The notes beneath the pieces are model-generated. The model was not told the DNA's origin. It made no database searches and saw only the letters and a list, made by a program, of their open reading frames with translations. The position numbers and the translations under genes are program-made. A DNA stretch of 64,000 nt from Quillaja saponaria (Eukaryota > Streptophyta > Magnoliopsida > Fabales > Quillajaceae), in assembly GCA_029379385.1 (NCBI GenBank), contig CM055607.1, positions 11,966,001-12,030,000 on the forward strand. Direction: 5' to 3'. Positions 58,281 through 64,000 of the stretch are shown one piece after another (the stretch's first letter is position 1; each line of letters begins with the position of its first letter).

Positions 58281-58704
58281 ATGGTTAAGATAAGAAATTA
58301 CTCAATGTTCCCAGTTACAGTTGATATGCCTGGCCACCTTTGTGTGCATAACTTGAGATATGGTTATGCGAGAGTTTGGTATTTTTTGTTTGTTGTTGTT
58401 TTTGGGTTGGTGAGGTGTTGCTTCCTGGGATCTTATTCATATAGGGCCTTCAAATCTAAGGAAGGTACTGTTCATGTGTTGGCCTATTGTGATAGGTGTT
58501 AAGGCATTTCATAATGAAGCGGCTTTGCTCTCTAGGGTCAAAGTCTCGTTTGCTAAGGTCTTAGACATTTATAGTCTTATGAGGGTCTTTACTTCTCTCA
58601 TCGACTGCCTTGGTATTCGTTTACCATGGGTGCTAAAGAGCCAGGACATTTGGTATTACGATACTAGTCGATCCATGCTTTCCACAGGGTTAGGCTATCT
58701 TTAG
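58281..58704 (+). other. unidentified overlapping ORFs
   Basis: 58281-58502 encodes 73 aa with a hydrophobic stretch (VWYFLFVVVFGLVRCCFL). An overlapping frame, 58474-58704, reads VIGVKAFHNEAALLSRVKVS and LDCLGIRLPWVLKSQD-like sequence. It may continue the decayed repeat upstream. No domain is recognised. Confidence 0.2.
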
Positions 58705-58974
58705 AAGTGTTAGATTAATTGGGGGCAAATTGCAAATGTGGCAATTTGATATTGGCTTGTTTGTTGGTATGACTAAGCATGAGCTTACTAGTCTTGGTTC
58801 TATGATAAAAGAAGTAATATCCTAAAACTCACAGTTCTTATTCATGTAATATAGAGGGGAAATACAAAATTCATGACATATGAGAAAAACATTGTAAATA
58901 CAAAACTCATTGGTAGTATATGAGTAAATGTTAGGCATTCTAAATATTTGAGAGGGCTTTACCAAACTATTTCA

Positions 58975-59205
58975 TTAGCTTGTATGTTCCAGGACTGATG
59001 ATCTTGATAACATGGTAAGATCCTTCCTATGATGTTTTTAGCTTTCCTTCATTGTGCAATAGAGAAGAGAGCAGGTTGAGTATGAGGACCAGGTCGCCTA
59101 TTCGAAAGGGGCAATCTTGGACTTATGAGTTGAAATTGTAAGCAGCATTCTGCTGGTATGCTACAACCCTGATCTGAGCTTGCTTACAGGGCACATGTTT
59201 CAAGT
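58975..59205 (-). pseudogene. Ty3/gypsy pol C-terminal fragment
   Basis: The minus strand reads QIRVVAYQQNAAYNFNS, CPFRIGDLVL, then GKLKTS, EGSYHVIKIISPGTYKL. This is the end of a gypsy integrase ('RVARYYN..V..R.F..GDLVLR... GKL.P.WEGPY.V....GAY.L'). Stops and a short deletion break it. No other part of the element was recognised nearby. Confidence 0.75.
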
Positions 59206-62200
59206 TTTATGCATGCTTTATTAAAAGATTCTTTTAAGTGTGATAGCTATCATGTCAAGCATTTAGTTTTAAACTTGGATTAGAGATGAGATGTTATATA
59301 AGATGTTTTATTCTGAAATAACTTACATTAGATATTAGAATATGGGTACAGATTCTCATATGTATTGTATTAAAGTTTTACTAGCTTCAATTATCTAAAC
59401 ATGAATAAGAATGATTTTGAAAGTCTACAGTGTATTTTAAAATATAACATTGTGATTTTGAAGGTTTGTGGATCAAATATCATTTTTTTTAGCTTATATT
59501 TTGTTTAGTTTTAATTTATTATTTTTATTATTTTTTATTTTTTTTGTATTAGGGTATACATAGAAAAGCAAACAATCAAGTGCTTTTCAAGGTGAATAAC
59601 GTGGTTTTCATATGTTCGTTAAAATGATGTTTTTTTATAAGTTATTTTTATTTAGTACTATTTTTATCTACCATAGATTCGATTTATTTTTAACTCTTAA
59701 ATATGCTAATCCTTTTGTATTCCTTTTTCAATTATATTTCACTTGGATATTAATGTTTGAAATAGATTGATATGAACTTATTGAGTTTTATTTTATATAT
59801 GAGAATATTTTATGAAAAGATTGTGTGCATAGCCATATGAACTTTATGGTTTATATGTATTTGGGAAATATGAATGTTATTTTAGAATTATTGACCCATA
59901 TGGCTTGGATTTGATTTGAGAAATTTGGTTAACAAAATTATTGTCACAATTTTTTGATAAGGGGGTTTATATTTGTTTTCTTTGAATTAGTTCTAAGGGG
60001 AAACATTCTCAGAATAACGAAGCTAAAAGCAGTGTTGTTAGCGTTAGGTGCACCTTGATTTGACCCTTGCTAGCAAAGGTAATGCTAGACACATGCTCGA
60101 CCAAGCACGTGGATTGGATTAGTATGAATACATTTGGATTGAAACATATTGAATGCCTAGTCAGCAAGGCTGATGCTGAACTTTGGGTCTCGTGCCCATT
60201 GGTTCATTATGTTACACTCTGTCTTGGATTCCTGGAAATTTAATACTTTATAATTGTTTTCTAAATTAAAATTTAGGATTTTTTATATATTATTTTACTT
60301 TAGTGTAATGCGTAATTGTTATATAATGGAAAGTTCATGCCATAGTTTTATGTTCTCTATGATTTTTATGCTCTTTATTTAGCATAAATTTTTGAGTTAC
60401 AGACAATTTAATTATATTAAAGAACATAAATTGTATATATATATATATTGATATTATATGGTGAATATTGATGTTTGATGCTATCTAGTTGGGAAATTTC
60501 ATAAACTTTGTTAATATTAACTATTGTGAAATTATGGAAATACCTAAATATATATATTTCTCTAAGCCTATGTTTTTTTAGGACTTAATGATTTTTCATA
60601 TAAGATTTAGCATAATGTTTTTGAAATATGTATAAGAAAGATGATACAAAGAAAAAAATATACTTTTTGGACACTGGAGTTTTAACGTAAAACTAGTATG
60701 GTGTCATATTACTATTAGATAGTTGGTCATGGTATTTGTTGGCTCTTGTGTATTGGTTTATCTTTTTTGGGATGAGTTGCTTAATTTGAAAATTAGTATA
60801 GTGTTATAATTTTATAAAATATTAAGTTTGATTAATTTCTTTGGTGAACCGTTGGCCGTTCATGTAACTTTGGTTTTCTATTTGTAAGAAGGATACTGGA
60901 TTAGTTTTGGTATAGCTTTCTTGTTGGTTAGAGGTTGGCAAGTGTTTTGTTTTGTAGGAGTGATAATGTTGTTGTTGAATCTGTCTAGTATAGTAGTTGT
61001 GGTTCTTGGTGAGATGCTAGTTAGAAGCGATCTACTTGTGGACCTCAAAAATATATAATCGGATTTATGTCATTAAATCATTGTTTGTTCCTATAAGAGT
61101 GTAAGTTTGGTATTGTGCAACTCTCTATTTAGGAATTTGTGTTTTGTGAGGGTTGAAGGTAGAATTATCAAAATTGTTAGTTTGTTAATTTCTTTTGGTC
61201 AATGTTAGTTGTCGCATAGGTATAAGGTTGATTTTAAGCACATGGTGAAGAATAGATTGAGGTGTTTTAAGTCTTAAATTTAGGAGTAAATTAGTAATTA
61301 GAAGTTATGTTGGGTATTGAGAAGTTTTCTTTGTGGAGTTATACTCTTATTTATTTCAAATAGAAGATTTAGATTTGGTGGTTATAGAGGTTTCTCGGTT
61401 TCCCTTCGAGGTTACCTTAAACGTTAATATTAGAAGTTCTATAATAGGCTTCCTGTTAAGTATTAGGCCTAAGATTATAGTATGTTCCTCTTAGGTTCTA
61501 ATTTGTCATATTGTGATTTCACACTGTTCTTAGAGAATTGCCTCTAGGTAGTGTTGTATTTTGTGATTTGAACTTCAGGTTAAATCTTTTGATTTTCTTT
61601 GGCTTTGTAAGGATTGGATTTTGATATATGAGGTATTGGTTAAGTTTTGTTTTGAATGGGATACATTAAGGTGATGACTACTTTGAGTAACTGGGGTTCC
61701 GGTACTCTTGGCACCATATTAGAGATTTTTTTAATTTTTTTTTCAATAGATAAACTTGTGAACTTTGTGAAAAGTGACAATACAAGAAAATTTTGCTAAA
61801 CTATCATATTTTGGCAATCCAATGATTGTGTTTTCTTGAAGCAATTCCATGAACTAATATAAAAAGTTAATGTAATGCAATATTTGGTAAATGTGCATAT
61901 CATGTTTTTAAAGCATAAAAAATTTTTGTCATCTATTTGTTCCTGACCATATATTGTACTTGCTAACTCATTGAGTTTGTTAAAGTTCATTCCACTCTCT
62001 TTTCTAGTTTTGCAGATACTTGATTCAAATGTATCATTATTTGAAGTCTAGGAAGTGCCAGCACTTTATGTAATGCTCCACACTTACATTAGATTCTAGA
62101 GAAGTTATTATCTATTTTTATTTATAAACTATTGAGCTGTCAATTTCTTGCACTTTAATATTAATTTGAGGCTAGCTGGACACAAGGTGAGCATCGGCCT

Positions 62201-62254
62201 ATCTTGAATCTTGCGTGGGTTATGACTCGAGTTTAAGTCGTGACAATGGTAAAA
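59206..62254. other. 3-kb AT-rich region; no gene seen
   Basis: Both strands have many stops and no recognisable domain. About 60030-60235 is less AT-rich and may be a retroelement fragment, but I cannot place it. Confidence 0.5.
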
Positions 62255-63415
62255 TTGCTAATTATTGTAAAATTCATAATTATCATAGATATACTAATTT
62301 CTTAATTATCAAAATCACCTAATTACAATAAATTTACTTATAATTTCATGAAAACTACTATTTTTGAATAAAATTTAATTATATTAAACTATTTTATTTC
62401 AAAAAACTATTAATTCCCACTAACTAGTATAAAATCACTAATCATCGTAAATATACTAATTGGCACAATTATCATAAGAATTATAATCTCAATAAATTCT
62501 TAATTATCATAAATTATCTCATTACAGTAAATTTACCTATAATTTCAAGAAAGCTTCTATTTTTTGAATAGAATTTAATTATATTAAACAGTTTTACCAC
62601 AAAAATTTCTAATTCCTACTAACTATTATACAATCAAATTATCATAAATATACTAATAATCATAGATATACTAATTTTCATAATTATCATTGAACTTATC
62701 ATTTGAATAAAATCCCTAATTATCGTAAATAGCTTAAATTTACCTAATTATTATAAAACTACTAATTCCCAATTATTATAAAATTGCTAATTATCATAAA
62801 TATAAATTATCGCAATTATCATAAAATTATAATTTCATCAAATTCCTAATTATAATATATCATAAAATTTTTAATTTTAGACAATGACAAATATAGAAAG
62901 AGAAAAACAATAAGAATAAATATGATTTGTTACAAAATTAATGATTGTTTAAGACTAATAATAATTAGCGTGAACTGTCAAATGAATATAAACAACAACC
63001 CTATAACCCTATAAATGGAAGCACAAATAGTCAAATGATTAAAAAAAACAAAAAAAACAGATTACTCTATTTAGTAGCCACACAATATGCCAAAGTGCTA
63101 AATATATTAAAATTTATAAATTCAACATTAATTCAAAACTCTATAAATTAATATAATAAAATCATTATTTATTATAAATTACTAATAACAATAATTATCA
63201 TAAAAATACCTAATTACCATAAACCACTTAATTATGGTAAATATACTAATTTTCATTGTTAAAATATATCCTCAAAATTATATATTCTACAAAATTCTTA
63301 ATTGTCAAAAATACTTGATTATCGTAAATCACCTAATTATTGTAAATATACTAATTTCCGTAATAATTATAAAACTTATAATTTCCAAAAAAAAAAAAAA
63401 ACTACTAATTTTAAT
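62255..63415. repeat. AT-rich quasi-periodic array of AATTATCATAAA words
   Basis: Words such as CTAATTATCATAAAT, AATATACTAATT and AATTATCGTAAAT recur many times with varied spacing over about 1.1 kb, with no open frame. It looks like a highly degenerate short tandem array. No exact period could be fixed by eye. Confidence 0.7.
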
Positions 63416-63750
63416 ATATAAAGATTTTGCACGTCATATTAGGGAGATTCAAACTAGAAATGAATGTAATAAAGGCCCAAGCTTATTTACATTGATATTT
63501 TGTGGAGTTCAATAAAGGAGATATGGTAATGGTAAGTATTCTGCCAGAATGTTATCCAAAGGTTCAGTATGAGGAACTTTATTCCAAAAGTGCAGGTCCA
63601 TGCAAGGTTCTTAAGAAGATAACTGCTAATGCACATGTACTGGAGTTACTAGAGAATATAGCACACATCCAATTTCAACTGGAAGATCTGTTTACATTTC
63701 CTGGCCAAACAGATGGATTTAATAAAACTGAAGCATGTGAGTTGGACTGA
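63416..63750 (+). pseudogene. Ty3/gypsy integrase C-terminal fragment
   Basis: It begins with FARHIREIQTRNE, then changes frame to EFNKGDMVMVSILPECYPKV, LYSKSAGPCKVLKKI, ANAHVLELLENI and QLEDLFTFPG, and stops at 63750. This matches the gypsy segment 'F..GD.VMVRL.PERFP...Y.KL..R..GPF.VLKK...NAY.L.LP......FNV.DL..Y'. The upstream integrase core is absent; the AT-rich array abuts it directly. It is a different family from the fragment at 58975. Confidence 0.85.
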
Positions 63751-64000
63751 GTTTGGTGGGTTGTTACTGTTCACAATCACTGTAGCAGCATTGTTTAAGC
63801 AATACAATGCATCTATTGTATCCAACTAAGTTGGCTTTTATTATGTGTTTTGGGTCCAATTAATAAATTATCCTACCTTTACTCGGTCTTATAGTTTCAG
63901 AGTTATATTATTTGGTCAATTATGCGTCATTTACATTAACAATTCAGATTAAGTGTTATTAGAATCTTGTCTTAAAAATTCCTATATAAACAGTAAACAC
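63751..64000. other. window end; no gene seen
   Basis: Non-coding sequence after the gypsy fragment; it may be the start of its 3' region or LTR, with no terminal motif recognised. Confidence 0.4.

Overview
This is nuclear DNA from a flowering plant, most likely a woody eudicot. It is AT-rich and gene-poor, with intron-containing plant gene families (DREB-type AP2/ERF, TraB-domain, MIKC MADS-box) set among plant transposons (Ty1/copia, Ty3/gypsy, RTE LINE, PIF/Harbinger, CACTA, hAT MITEs). I see no rRNA, tRNA, CRISPR or prokaryotic features. Only two genes look intact: a DREB-III/A-4-type ERF at 1271-1924 (-) and a CBF/DREB1 factor at 7486-8175 (-).

The left 38.5 kb is built from three related blocks. 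Block A (about 1-11.7 kb, forward) holds the intact ERF, a decayed TraB-domain gene (3.3-6.35 kb, +), the intact CBF, a decayed Harbinger transposase and a roughly 500-bp module I call X. Block B (about 11.8-15.84 kb) is an inverted partial copy whose ERF coding region has been cut out and whose CBF coding region is absent. Block C (about 21.4-38.5 kb, forward) carries a CBF pseudogene, a Harbinger relic interrupted by a CACTA-like end, two X modules and an ERF pseudogene split by a 7.07-kb Ty1/copia element. B and C share the junction left by loss of the TraB gene, so they are closer to each other than to A. An RTE-clade LINE with a perfect 15-bp target duplication lies between B and C.

The middle (39.6-52.1 kb) has a non-autonomous LTR element, a relic of a MADS-box first exon, and a SOC1/TM3-like MIKC MADS-box gene on the + strand. 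Its first intron contains a 3.9-kb copia element with a perfect 5-bp TSD. The gene is probably dead: stop in exon 2, no clear exon 3, one missing splice donor.

The right end (53-64 kb) holds a decayed 5' part of a second RTE LINE, a complete 515-bp hAT-type MITE with a perfect 8-bp TSD, decayed unidentified ORFs, two Ty3/gypsy integrase C-terminal fragments and a long AT-rich quasi-periodic tract. The biological story is birth and death of cold/stress-response transcription factor genes by block duplication, inversion, deletion and transposon insertion. I found no evidence of a novel enzymatic or defence system.
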